Positions 1 through 8,402 of a DNA stretch of 64,000 nucleotides are shown here, in pieces (the first letter of the stretch is position 1; the number at the start of each line of letters is the position of its first letter). The DNA is from Roseiconus lacunae (GTDB taxonomy: Bacteria > Planctomycetota > Planctomycetia > Pirellulales > Pirellulaceae), in the NCBI RefSeq assembly GCF_008312935.1, contig NZ_VSZO01000007.1, forward strand, positions 124,001 through 188,000. The letters run 5' to 3'. A program made the position numbers and the translations under genes. Under the pieces are notes generated by a model. That model was given only the letters and a program-made list of their open reading frames with translations. It had not been told where the DNA came from and did not search any database.

Positions 1-146
1 ACAATCACTTGCGTGTGTTTCGCGTCGATCAACCAAGGCAGCATTGTGACGGCGGCGATTCCGAATCCAAAACCAATCGCGCTATGGATAAACCCGGCTG
101 TTAATGCGATCGCGGCGATCCCAATCCAAATCGTCCATTCCATCAT
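1..146 (-). CDS. TauE/SafE-family permease, N-terminus only (cut by window edge)
   Basis: Only the first 48 codons lie in the window, reading leftward from an ATG at 146. The peptide starts MMEWTIWIGIAAIALTAG and continues with FIHSAIGFGFGIAAVTMLPW, a hydrophobic helix with the G-x-G-x-G-rich pattern typical of the first repeat of TauE/SafE (sulfite exporter-like) permeases. The start overlaps the stop of the MFS gene (ATGA at 143-146), so the two are probably translationally coupled. Members of the family move sulfite, sulfoacetate or other organic anions, but the substrate here is unknown. The family call comes from a short N-terminus and is fairly but not fully secure. Confidence 0.7.
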   Translation of the reverse strand, partial: MMEWTIWIGIAAIALTAGFIHSAIGFGFGIAAVTMLPWLIDAKHTQVI

Positions 147-1489
147 TCGGTGTCAATCAGATCTCGATTCTTGGTTTCCGGCAACGTCAACATTACGACG
201 ATACCGATCAAAAAGATCAAAGACAATCCTGTCACCGCATAATCAAGGGGCATCCCATCGCGTGCTTTCAGCCAACCTGAAAACAACAACACAGGGACAG
301 CGAGCAATCGGCCGCCGTTGAAACAAAAGCTTGCGCCCGTTGCGCGAATATGAGTTGGAAACAATTCAGGAAAGTAAATGGCGTACCCCGAATGCATCCC
401 CAGCGTTAGGAAGCCGAAAACAGGCAAGACGATCAACATCTGGGTGTACGTTTGCGGCACGAAACACACCACCGGCACGATCAACATGCCAAAAACGTGA
501 AAAAATATGAAGGTCGGCTTGCGCCCAAAACGTGCCGCTAGCGGACCGAAGGACAACAGTCCTAGGCCTCCTCCGGCTGCTTGGATGATGCCATACGCGA
601 ATTTGCTTTTGCCGCCGGCAACTTGTTCGTCGGCTCCATTGGTCAGCAAAAGCTCGCGGACTAAATCTTGTCCCGCGACGGTCACCGACCAAAACGTTCC
701 AAGACCGACGGCGGCGAGAAGCATGCCGCGAAGTGCGAGTGTGTTCCATTGGGGATTCAAAAGCAGTTCTGAAAAGCTGCCTGCCTTGTTTCCTGAAACA
801 CTTGTTTGTGCCTGCCGCCATCGTTCAGGTTCTTTGACGCAAGCACGCACGATGACGATCAACACCGCAGGAAGCACGCCCAGTAAGTACGCATATCGCC
901 AATTTGTACCTACAAGAATCCCAGACAGCGCGGCCAGCCAAGTTCCAAGAATGCTTGAAGCGTGAAAAATTCCTGTGGCATGCGCTCGCGCCCGTTTGGG
1001 AAACACTTCGGCGACCAAGCTAGCCGCGACTGCCCATTCACCGCCGATCCCAAGCGCAACTAGAAAACGCAAGATCCCGATTACGTAAATGTCATTGGCG
1101 AAATAGGTCAGCCCCGAAAATAACGAATACATTAAGATCGTAGCGATCATAATCGGGCGGCGCCCAAATCGATCCGCTAGCGATCCGAAAAGTAGGCCAC
1201 CGATCGTGCCGCCGACCAGAAAGATCGCGAGAAAGTTGTCGCCCCATGCTTTGACAGACGCCTCGTCACCCAACACCTCCTTCAACATGTCATTGCGAGT
1301 GATGTTGAAGATCTGTCCCTCATAGACGTCAAACACCCAGCCGGCGCAGGCGATCACCAAGATTAGCCATTGATAACCGGTGACGCCTTCGTACCAAGGC
1401 CCCTTTGCAGGTTCGGTGCCAAGACTCTTGTTACCGCCATCGGATGGGCGAGACGAATTGGAATAGGGATTGGTCGATTCATCCTGCAT
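143..1489 (-). CDS. MFS transporter
   Basis: A 448-residue inner-membrane carrier of the major facilitator superfamily, with about 12 hydrophobic segments. The loop 2-3 motif A is present (GSLADRFGRRP, near residue 105), and its half-repeat RFGRKPTF lies in the second half. PELFPTHIRATGAS near residue 375 resembles the metabolite:H+ symporter and sugar/aromatic-acid branches. It starts 5 bp after the stop of the upstream dioxygenase gene and ends in an ATGA overlap with the TauE/SafE gene, so the three form one operon. Context suggests uptake of the compound oxidised by the dioxygenase, possibly a sulfonate or other organic acid. That substrate is an inference. Confidence 0.88.
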   Translation of the reverse strand: MQDESTNPYSNSSRPSDGGNKSLGTEPAKGPWYEGVTGYQWLILVIACAGWVFDVYEGQIFNITRNDMLKEVLGDEASVKAWGDNFLAIFLVGGTIGGLLFGSLADRFGRRPIMIATILMYSLFSGLTYFANDIYVIGILRFLVALGIGGEWAVAASLVAEVFPKRARAHATGIFHASSILGTWLAALSGILVGTNWRYAYLLGVLPAVLIVIVRACVKEPERWRQAQTSVSGNKAGSFSELLLNPQWNTLALRGMLLAAVGLGTFWSVTVAGQDLVRELLLTNGADEQVAGGKSKFAYGIIQAAGGGLGLLSFGPLAARFGRKPTFIFFHVFGMLIVPVVCFVPQTYTQMLIVLPVFGFLTLGMHSGYAIYFPELFPTHIRATGASFCFNGGRLLAVPVLLFSGWLKARDGMPLDYAVTGLSLIFLIGIVVMLTLPETKNRDLIDTE

Positions 1490-1494
1490 CGAGA

Positions 1495-2511
1495 CTAAAC
1501 CCCTGCTTGGTCGAAAGCGTGCGTTTGCATCTCGGCCAATGAGGCGACGACTTTACGCGTCCCTTCGAATGGCCGACGAGCATGCATCGCGACTGTGTTA
1601 TCGAGCAGGACGATGTCCCCCTTTTGCCACTTGTGATCGTACGCATATCGTTCTGCCAATTCGATCGCGATCGCGACTGACTCGGGATCAAGCTTCGAGC
1701 CATCGCCATGACGGATCGCATCGGAAGGATCGTTCCGTTCGTCTTTCCAACCACAGTAAGCCGCGATCAGTTGGTTGAAAAACGTCTTCTGCCCTGGCCG
1801 AACTTCCATCACTGCGGGAAGTCGCGGTGTGGTGGCACGAAGGCAATCGCCGTCGACCCATTCGTGCGCGTACCCTAATTCCGCTAAACGTGAAACCGCT
1901 TGTTCTTTGGTTTCGACTCCCAAGGTACTTTGCCAGCTTCGCCCCATACCGGATTGCGGATCATCGACGCCGGGCATGACGTTGGTGTATTGCAGTCCGA
2001 CTTGTTCGCACTTGTGGGCAAACTCCGGACAGCGTTGCCTCAATTCTGCGTAGAGCACGTCGCTGCGGCACAGCGGTGTGGCGCCGCCGACCAGCGGTGC
2101 GATCTCACAGAAGAACAATATGTACCGTGGGAACAACGGCGTTTGAGCCATCTCGTGATGGAAGAAAATCTTGACTTCCGGAGGCGCTTCGTTTGCCGAA
2201 AAGACACGTGGCGTACGATTGACTCGGACCGCATTAGAAAGAGATTTTTTGTAGGGAAAGTTCTCGATCTCCAATGCCTGGATGAAACGATCAAAGTCCT
2301 CGACGTCGGGCGTCGCAAAACCACGAAATGCGACCGCCCCGTGTGCCGTTGCACTCCCCAAGAGTGCATCGCGATTCTCAGTTACCCAATCCAGAAAGGG
2401 CTCTAATCCGAATGCCTGATCTTGGCATCCATAGACGAGCGGGAAAACGCTCTCTCCTTCGTTTCGCTGACCTTCAATGCCAACTTGGGAAAAGGAAGGG
2501 TGGGATTTCAT
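1495..2511 (-). CDS. TauD/TfdA-like Fe(II)/2-oxoglutarate dioxygenase
   Basis: A 338-residue enzyme of the clavaminate synthase-like/TauD superfamily, expected to hydroxylate a small substrate using O2 and 2-oxoglutarate. The iron-binding facial triad is visible: HHEMAQ gives H-x-E, and the distal His lies in NTVAMHARRPFEGTRK, whose following Arg would bind 2-oxoglutarate. FHHEMAQ...GGATPLCRSD resembles the plant At3g21360-type branch more than canonical taurine dioxygenase. I chose the ATG at 2511 (MKSHPSFSQVG) because the in-frame extension to 2631 is basic and looks non-coding. It is the first gene of the dioxygenase-MFS-TauE operon. Confidence 0.82.
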   Translation of the reverse strand: MKSHPSFSQVGIEGQRNEGESVFPLVYGCQDQAFGLEPFLDWVTENRDALLGSATAHGAVAFRGFATPDVEDFDRFIQALEIENFPYKKSLSNAVRVNRTPRVFSANEAPPEVKIFFHHEMAQTPLFPRYILFFCEIAPLVGGATPLCRSDVLYAELRQRCPEFAHKCEQVGLQYTNVMPGVDDPQSGMGRSWQSTLGVETKEQAVSRLAELGYAHEWVDGDCLRATTPRLPAVMEVRPGQKTFFNQLIAAYCGWKDERNDPSDAIRHGDGSKLDPESVAIAIELAERYAYDHKWQKGDIVLLDNTVAMHARRPFEGTRKVVASLAEMQTHAFDQAGV

Positions 2512-2807
2512 CGGCGGGTGATTCTTTCGGTTTGAGATTGATTTGACGTGGCGGAAACGGTTGGAAAAAGGCATGTCTTTGCGGTCAGTCTTCAAGACAT
2601 CCTCTGCCGCGATCGCGTCTCGTTTTCGCACTCCGATAGCTTAACGCGTCTTTGCTCACCCGTGTGGTGTCCAACAGTGCTAGACTGTTCGGCGTCTTGG
2701 TCGGTTTGCTTCCGCGATCACGTACAACTTTGGGGCACAACGCAGATCAGTTGAAATCGATTAAGCGTTACTTCAAGCTCGCCTTCCTCTAAATCAGTCA
2801 GCGCAAA

Positions 2808-4130
2808 ATGAGCCAACGAACAAATCGTCGTCTTTTTCTGTCGCGATGCGTCTCTAGCGTTGCTGCGACGTCAGTCGCCTATGGCAGCGGTGATTTGGTT
2901 GCCGCAAAGAATGACCGACCGTTGTTGGGATTGATTGGGGCGGGGTATCAACCGGAGACGAAACGGAAAGGCCGCGGCATCGCAATCGGATTGGCTGCAA
3001 GTGGGTTGGCCGATATTGCGATGCTCTGTGAAATCGATTCACAAGCCGCCGATTATGCGAGCGAAACGGTGTGCGGTGGTAAGGCAAAGGTGGTCCATGA
3101 CTATCGACATGTCATTGATGATCCATCAATCGAAGCTGTGTTGATTGGGACCCCGGACCATTGGCATGCCAAGATCGCGATCGAAGCGATGAAGGCCGGC
3201 AAAGATGTGTACTGCGAAAAACCGGTTGCCGTGACGGTACAGGAAGGCCAGTGGTTGCGTGATGTCGCCCAACAAACCAATCGGGTGTTCCAAGTCGGTA
3301 CGCAGCAGCGGAGTGAATACGGGCAGCGGTTCCTAACCGCGATTGCGATGGTGCGGGCCGGTCGCTTGGGAAAGTTACGACGAATTCACATTGGTTTAAA
3401 CGAAGGCTGGGAGGGCGGCCCTTTCTCCACGCAACCGACTCCGAAAACACTCGATTGGGAGCGTTGGCTTGGTCCCGCACCGATGACCGATTATCTGCCC
3501 CAGCGATCACACCGAACGTTTCGCTGGTGGTATGAATATGCCGGGGGGCAGCTTTGCGACTGGGGCGCCCATCACGTCGATATCGCTCAATGGGCGATCG
3601 AACAGCAGGCCAGTGGTCCCACGACAATCAAAACCACGGCACGATTGAATCAGCCCCTTGTCAATGGGCAAGCGACCCGTGACGACACGTACAACACCCC
3701 GATTACGTTCTCTGCGGAGTGTCAATTTGCCGGCGGAATCACAATGCTGATCGATTCATCGAGAAACGGCATTACGTTCGAAGGCGATCAAGGCAGGATC
3801 TTTGTCAACCGGGGAACGTTAGAAGGCAAACCTGTCGAAGCGCTTCGCGATGCCCCACTCCCTGAAGATGCGATTGCCAACGTTTACGGTGGGACGCCGG
3901 CGGTATCCCACATGCAGAACTTCATCGATTGCGTTCAATCTCGCGATACACCGATCTCTGACATTGACTCGCATCATCGAACGTTGTCGACGTGTCACCT
4001 CGCCAATATTTCGGTGCGATTGGGGCGGCCGTTGCGGTGGGATCCTTTGAGGGAGCGATTTCTTGGCGATGAAGAGGCGAATGCCCTGTTGTCACGTCAG
4101 TATCGAAAAGGATATGAAATTGACGTGTGA
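2808..4130 (+). CDS. Gfo/Idh/MocA oxidoreductase with Tat-like signal
   Basis: A 440-residue NAD(P)-dependent oxidoreductase of the Gfo/Idh/MocA family, which oxidises or reduces sugars, inositols and their derivatives. The N-terminus TNRRLFLSRCVSSVAA looks like a twin-arginine signal, as in many planctomycete members, so the folded enzyme probably works in the periplasm. The Rossmann motif GLIGAGYQ begins near residue 41, the signature Lys lies in VYCEKPVAV, and DWGAHHVDIAQW in the C-terminal domain carries the usual active-site His/Asp region. A second family member follows 116 bp downstream. The exact substrate cannot be read from the sequence. Confidence 0.9.
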   Translation: MSQRTNRRLFLSRCVSSVAATSVAYGSGDLVAAKNDRPLLGLIGAGYQPETKRKGRGIAIGLAASGLADIAMLCEIDSQAADYASETVCGGKAKVVHDYRHVIDDPSIEAVLIGTPDHWHAKIAIEAMKAGKDVYCEKPVAVTVQEGQWLRDVAQQTNRVFQVGTQQRSEYGQRFLTAIAMVRAGRLGKLRRIHIGLNEGWEGGPFSTQPTPKTLDWERWLGPAPMTDYLPQRSHRTFRWWYEYAGGQLCDWGAHHVDIAQWAIEQQASGPTTIKTTARLNQPLVNGQATRDDTYNTPITFSAECQFAGGITMLIDSSRNGITFEGDQGRIFVNRGTLEGKPVEALRDAPLPEDAIANVYGGTPAVSHMQNFIDCVQSRDTPISDIDSHHRTLSTCHLANISVRLGRPLRWDPLRERFLGDEEANALLSRQYRKGYEIDV

Positions 4131-4246
4131 TCGGATCGGCCCGACGGGACGCACGCTTCATTTGTGCGGCTACAACAATACCGGACGGTGGTTGTGACGT
4201 GTAACCACTGATCGCTCGACACTCTGCTAACCACTATTGGGATTCG

Positions 4247-5284
4247 ATGGATAAAGTTCGATTTGGATTGGTCGGTTTTGGCGCTTGGGGGCAACACCAT
4301 GCGAACGCGATTGTCAAAGCCCATAATGCCGAGTTGATTGGGATCGCTGCCGCCAGCGAAACGACGGCCAAGGAGGCGCAATCGGCATATCCAGACGCTT
4401 TCGTTACGACCAACTTCCGCGAACTGGTCTCGCGGGACGACCTCGATGTAATCGATGTGGTCGTGCCTAGCCATTTGCATCATGAGGTCACGACCGCTGT
4501 GCTCGAAGCCGGGAAGCATTGCCTGCTCGAAAAGCCAATGGGGATCAATCTCGATCAGTGTGACCAGATGATTCGTTGTGCCAAGCAACATGATCGGATT
4601 CTCAGCGTCGGCCATGAACTACGCTTGTCTTCGATGTGGGGCAAAGCGAAGGAGATGGTCGAAGCCGGGTTTATTGGCACACCGCAGTACTGCTTGGTTG
4701 AACTTTCACGTAATCCCTACCGCCAAGGATCGGGAGGTTGGCGATACGATATCAACCGAGTCGGAAACTGGATTCTCGAAGAACCGATTCACTTTTTTGA
4801 TCTAGCGAGATGGTACCTCGCACAGTCGGGAGAACCTGAATCGGTCTATGCGACGGCGAACAGCCGGGACGAAGGCCGCCCGGAATTGCAAGATAACTTT
4901 AGCGCGATCATGCATTTCACAGGCAATGCCTATGCGGTGGTATCACAAACGCTGAGCGCCTTTGAGCATCATCAAACCGTCAAGATCACCGGCAGTCGCG
5001 GTGCGTTGTGGGCTTCGTGGAGCGGGGCGATGGATCGTACGCGACACCCGACATACAAACTACGAGCGTTCGACGGACATGAAGTGACCGACGTGCCGAT
5101 CGAAAAACCCACCGGCGAGCTATTCGAGTTAGAAGATCAAATTGTTCGTATGGCCGAAGCGATCCAACGCGATGTACCGCTCCACTGCACGGCAGAAGAT
5201 GGACGGTGGTCAGTCGCAATGTGCCTTGCCGCAACGGAATCAGTCCAGACCGGTCAACCACAAGCGATCAAAGTTGCTGATTGA
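4247..5284 (+). CDS. Gfo/Idh/MocA oxidoreductase (cytoplasmic)
   Basis: A 345-residue Gfo/Idh/MocA dehydrogenase without a signal peptide. The Rossmann fold starts at once (RFGLVGFGAWGQHH). The family Lys is in CLLEKPMGINL, and EEPIHFFDLARW is the His/Asp-containing substrate-site motif. It lies between another oxidoreductase and a PfkB kinase, all on the plus strand with gaps of 116 and 141 bp. This is a plausible small sugar or polyol catabolic set in which the enzyme oxidises a ring alcohol before or after phosphorylation. Whether the genes share a transcript is not shown. Confidence 0.88.
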   Translation: MDKVRFGLVGFGAWGQHHANAIVKAHNAELIGIAAASETTAKEAQSAYPDAFVTTNFRELVSRDDLDVIDVVVPSHLHHEVTTAVLEAGKHCLLEKPMGINLDQCDQMIRCAKQHDRILSVGHELRLSSMWGKAKEMVEAGFIGTPQYCLVELSRNPYRQGSGGWRYDINRVGNWILEEPIHFFDLARWYLAQSGEPESVYATANSRDEGRPELQDNFSAIMHFTGNAYAVVSQTLSAFEHHQTVKITGSRGALWASWSGAMDRTRHPTYKLRAFDGHEVTDVPIEKPTGELFELEDQIVRMAEAIQRDVPLHCTAEDGRWSVAMCLAATESVQTGQPQAIKVAD

Positions 5285-5425
5285 AGGCAAGCAACCTTAG
5301 TTTGCTGCCCGGGTGAATGGTTCGCTTTCGGTTTCCGAGAGCAGCATCAATTGTCCAACGTAAACCGAGCGAAAGCTGGCGTTCGGTATATGAAACACAG
5401 GTGTGTAATCGTCGAGGCCTGACAC

Positions 5426-6391
5426 ATGGTTGATATCGTTGGAATTGGGGTGTCGGTCTGGGACAGCATCTGTTTGCTGGAATCTTTTCCGCAACGCGGG
5501 GCAGTTGTACGCGCCGAACGCTTCGTTCAAGGCATTGGCGGCGGGATCACCGTAGCGATGGCGATGGCATCTCGACTGGGCGCTTCGGTCGCATTGATCG
5601 ATGCACTCGGGGATGACGCCGTCGGAAATCAAATTCGCGAGACACTTCGGAGTGAATCAGTCGAGACACGTTGGTTGCAAACCATCGTGGGGAAAACGAG
5701 TTCGACAGCTTCCATTTGGTCGGAAACTCAGGAGGCCGAACGAACCATCGTTTTTCTACCCGGGACAGCATGTGACCAGATCATGATTCCGAATGATCTG
5801 TCGGACTGTATCAAAGGCACCAAACTGTTGCACCTCAATGGTCGTCATCTCGCCGTTTGCAAACAGGCCGTTGAAATCGCCAGACAACACGGTGTGTTGG
5901 TCTCGTTCGACGGGGGGGCCTTTCGCTATCGTGAAGAAACATTGCCGTTATTGCGTGCGGCCGACATTGTGATCGTCGCCCGACAGTACGCCGAGTCACA
6001 CTACACGGCGATGACAGGAAAGTCGGCAGAGAATCATACCGGAAGTGAGTTGGTGCGATTCTTACACGACGACTTGGATTGCCAGATAGCGGCAGTCACA
6101 CATGGTTCGCGCGGTAGTGATTTTGCGGTTCGCGGAAAGATTAATCGCGAAGCAGTCAGTGGAGTCGCACCGGCGTACTTTTTCCAATCGGCAATCAACG
6201 TTGACCAAGCGGTCGATACGACCGGTTGCGGCGACACGTTTCATGGGGCGTTTCTTGCCGGGATCGCTGCCGGTGGTTCGATTCAGGCGTGTGCGCGACT
6301 CGCCGCTGAAGTGGCCGGGGCAAATGCCCGCGGAATCGGCGGGCTGTTCTACAATCCGCCGACGTTGATTCAGAACTTCACCAGCCCATGA
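5426..6391 (+). CDS. PfkB-family carbohydrate kinase
   Basis: A 321-residue ribokinase/PfkB kinase that phosphorylates a sugar or nucleoside-like substrate with ATP in the cytoplasm. The N-terminal signature is seen as GIGVSVWDS and GGGITVAMAMASRLG. The C-terminal signature DTTGCGDTFHGAF holds the catalytic-base Asp, with Cys in place of the common Ala of GAGD. Neighbouring Gfo/Idh/MocA genes suggest a sugar pathway. The last 14 bases overlap the 3' end of a gene on the other strand (6378-6391), so transcription is convergent here. Confidence 0.9.
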   Translation: MVDIVGIGVSVWDSICLLESFPQRGAVVRAERFVQGIGGGITVAMAMASRLGASVALIDALGDDAVGNQIRETLRSESVETRWLQTIVGKTSSTASIWSETQEAERTIVFLPGTACDQIMIPNDLSDCIKGTKLLHLNGRHLAVCKQAVEIARQHGVLVSFDGGAFRYREETLPLLRAADIVIVARQYAESHYTAMTGKSAENHTGSELVRFLHDDLDCQIAAVTHGSRGSDFAVRGKINREAVSGVAPAYFFQSAINVDQAVDTTGCGDTFHGAFLAGIAAGGSIQACARLAAEVAGANARGIGGLFYNPPTLIQNFTSP

Positions 6392-6704
6392 CCATGTTTG
6401 ATTCGATGACTTTGCGAGCCTGTTCGAGATCGCTGCCGGTTTCCATGCGATAAAGACGAATCGCATTGACCTTGTCGCCGGCAGACCGATTCAGGCACTC
6501 GCGTGCAATCAAGCAAGGGTCTAGCGTGGTATTGGTCAGTCCGAGGGCGCCTTTGCTGATCACCCAAGTATCCCGTGGCCGTTTGGTCAACCGAATGACT
6601 TCGTCGTTGGGGTAGGCGTCAAAAACCACATCGCGAGCAGCCTGTTCGTCTTCCGCCCAAGTGATGATGATGTGAGAACTGGTTTCGATTTCGAACAGGG
6701 GCAT
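6378..6704 (-). CDS. small protein with ribosomal L7/L12 C-terminal-like motif
   Basis: A 108-residue soluble protein. The C-terminal stretch KVNAIRLYRMETGSDLEQAR followed by KVIE matches the helix-turn-helix pattern of the ribosomal protein L7/L12 C-terminal domain (K-x3-I-x2-x-R-x2-T-G-x2-L-x2-A-K). The first half (MPLFEIETSSHIIITWA) is predicted beta/alpha and not recognised. It is far shorter than L7/L12 and lacks its hinge and N-terminal dimer domain, so it is not the ribosomal stalk protein. It converges on the PfkB gene with a 14-bp overlap. Function unknown. Confidence 0.65.
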   Translation of the reverse strand: MPLFEIETSSHIIITWAEDEQAARDVVFDAYPNDEVIRLTKRPRDTWVISKGALGLTNTTLDPCLIARECLNRSAGDKVNAIRLYRMETGSDLEQARKVIESNMVMGW

Positions 6705-6845
6705 CGTGTCACCTATTTTCGGTGCGGCCTGAGAAGATTTATGAACAGCGATTGGGACAACCGTCGTCAGAGTTTACCGACTACTGACGAACTTCTCGAA
6801 AACGAGAGAGCTTTTGGGGTGAATCGTTCTACGTTCTCATCCCTG

Positions 6846-7016
6846 TTATCGGTTCGCGTTTGTTCCTTTCAAGCACAAAAAACCGAAGGCAACCGCGGAA
6901 CCGGCAACAATTCCCCAATGTGTCGTGTTCATCTGACTGGTGTAGGACATCAACTCGTTGCTTACATCACGAAACAGCGAACTCACCGAAGCGACCAACA
7001 GGGGGAGACCAGACAT
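6846..7016 (-). CDS. 56-residue single-span membrane peptide
   Basis: Reading leftward from an ATG at 7016, a 56-codon frame gives a peptide starting MSGLPLLVASVSSLFRDVSN, then a polar linker and the hydrophobic span GIVAGSAVAFGFLCL ending in KGTNANR. One membrane helix with a short basic tail is plausible. It sits upstream of, and in the same direction as, the L7/L12-C-like gene, with 141 bp between. No strong ribosome-binding site is seen. Support is the amphipathic-then-hydrophobic composition only, so this is a moderate call. Confidence 0.42.
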   Translation of the reverse strand: MSGLPLLVASVSSLFRDVSNELMSYTSQMNTTHWGIVAGSAVAFGFLCLKGTNANR

Positions 7017-7234
7017 GACAATTCGAAACGGTTGTAGGTAGACGACTCAATCGACCAAAAAGATTTTTGAACGACTAACTCTAGGTTCCAACTTGCAGGT
7101 CGCATTGGAATTCTGCGGGAAACCACGGCTTTCGAGGAGGGCCGATTGAGGCCATTCTTGCGATGTTGCCTCAGGGGGCCAAAAAACTGACCGGGAACAT
7201 TCAAGAAACATTTACAATACGCCGAAGCTTGGTC

Positions 7235-7262
7235 TTGCGGCGATAATCCCCAGCGATATAAT
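7235..7262 (+). promoter_or_regulatory. sigma70-type promoter for tRNA-Asp
   Basis: TTGCGG at 7235-7240 and a perfect TATAAT at 7257-7262 are separated by 16 bases. The predicted start, near 7269, lies about 40 bases before the first tRNA-Asp gene, and no protein gene lies between. The second tRNA copy has no equally clear promoter of its own in the 54 bases before it. Confidence 0.65.
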
Positions 7263-7308
7263 CCCGCACCTACGAAGTTGAGAGCGGTGAACAGCCACCT
7301 CAAACTTC

Positions 7309-7382
7309 GGCGCGGTAGCTCAATTGGTTAGAGCCCCGGACTGTCGATCCGGAGGTTGCGGGTTCGAGTCCCGTCCGCGTCG
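7309..7382 (+). tRNA. tRNA-Asp(GTC), copy 1
   Basis: The 74-nt cloverleaf is complete. The 7-bp acceptor stem is GGCGCGG with CCGCGTC (one G-U pair) and discriminator G. The D arm is GCTC...GAGC and the anticodon stem CCGGA/TCCGG closes the loop CTGTCGA, giving anticodon GTC. The T arm carries TTCGAGT. The 3' CCA is not encoded. The copy at 7475 is identical over all 74 bases. Confidence 0.96.
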
Positions 7383-7390
7383 CTGGCTAG

Positions 7391-7420
7391 AAAAGCCCCA
7401 ATCAAATCCGGGGCTTTTTT
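7391..7420 (+). terminator. Rho-independent terminator after tRNA-Asp copy 1
   Basis: AGCCCC (7394-7399) pairs with GGGGCT (7410-7415), extended by AAA/TTT, and is followed by a run of Ts. It begins 9 bases after the tRNA end. Confidence 0.85.
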
Positions 7421-7474
7421 ATTGCGCAACACAACTGACATGCACCGAGCAAGTTCATCATCGAACTCACTCGA

Positions 7475-7548
7475 GGCGCGGTAGCTCAATTGGTTAGAGC
7501 CCCGGACTGTCGATCCGGAGGTTGCGGGTTCGAGTCCCGTCCGCGTCG
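7475..7548 (+). tRNA. tRNA-Asp(GTC), copy 2
   Basis: Base-for-base identical to the copy at 7309-7382, with the same anticodon GTC and the same folds. The flanking DNA differs, so only the tRNA itself is duplicated. It lies 92 bp downstream of copy 1, beyond that copy's terminator. It is therefore transcribed either by read-through or from a weak promoter not recognised here. Confidence 0.96.
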
Positions 7549-7556
7549 CTTCGTTC

Positions 7557-7583
7557 AAGCCCGCCGGCAAGCGGGCTTTTTTT
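7557..7583 (+). terminator. Rho-independent terminator after tRNA-Asp copy 2
   Basis: AAGCCCGC (7557-7564) pairs with GCGGGCTT (7571-7578) around a 6-base loop and is followed by Ts to 7583. It starts 9 bases after the tRNA. Confidence 0.87.
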
Positions 7584-7797
7584 ATGCGCGGCGATTTGAG
7601 CGGGGCGGGGGCGCATGGCGAGTGACAACCTCTGCCCTCCAAACCCGATTGTCGCCCAACATCCTCTCAACCGGCATGAAGTGACCTGTGCATTTCGTCC
7701 CACCCCGAGGGTACGCCGACATCCGTTGCATGGTCGATCACACCACATGCTATGAATTGGGTATCCCCCAATCCGCTAGGCAAATGGTGTATGACCC

Positions 7798-8136
7798 ATG
7801 GAATCAGGCTCGCAGGTGCAAGACAACGGACTGTTCGATGAACTGATCATCGATTTTGTTGATTCTCTCGATGAATACATCCACCATTTCGACGACTTTG
7901 TCGAATCGAAGGACCTGGAATCACTGGGGAAAGAAGCCCACAAACTGAAGGGCTGTTCCGGAACGTTGGGGTTTCAGCGTATTCGACTGCGTAGCGAGCT
8001 CCTTGAACATCAAGTGAAGGCAGCACTCTGGGAAGAGATCATTCCGTCGATTGAAGGGATTCGTGAAGAGATCCAGGCGGTCGATATCGAGCATATTCGA
8101 CAGCGGCAGCAGGCTTCCGGTGATTCGGATTGCTAA
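7798..8136 (+). CDS. Hpt-domain phosphotransfer protein
   Basis: A 112-residue, mostly helical cytoplasmic protein. The Hpt signature EAHKLKGCSGTLGF gives the phospho-accepting His at residue 48. A stand-alone Hpt protein shuttles phosphate between the receiver domain of a hybrid sensor kinase and a response regulator. No kinase or regulator gene is adjacent, so its partners must be encoded elsewhere. Gene length is typical for a single Hpt domain with short tails. Confidence 0.88.
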   Translation: MESGSQVQDNGLFDELIIDFVDSLDEYIHHFDDFVESKDLESLGKEAHKLKGCSGTLGFQRIRLRSELLEHQVKAALWEEIIPSIEGIREEIQAVDIEHIRQRQQASGDSDC

Positions 8137-8402
8137 TCGTCATCCCGGAAAAATCCGAACCAATCGATTGTCGTTATTGCTAATCTGTTGTAACTACCCC
8201 GTAGTTCTCCCACGTCGTCGGCAGCAACGAGAATCTGCTTGTTAATCAAGTTGAACGCTCGAAGCGAATAAATCGACGGGGCTTCTGATTGTGATCACGG
8301 GACGCGGTCACATCTTCTATCGGAAGCACATAGACTGGGAAAAATTTCGTATCCTAGCGATCCACGATTAGTCAACGTTTCGGATCCGAAAAGAGGATGC
8401 AG

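Noticed and set aside
6741-7037. Plus-strand frame of 98 codons upstream of the tRNA genes
   Set aside because: The first 25 residues look plausible, but the rest has non-coding composition and is antisense to a better small membrane frame.
7421-7474. Promoter for the second tRNA-Asp copy
   Set aside because: TTGCGC is present, but no acceptable -10 element lies at the right distance.
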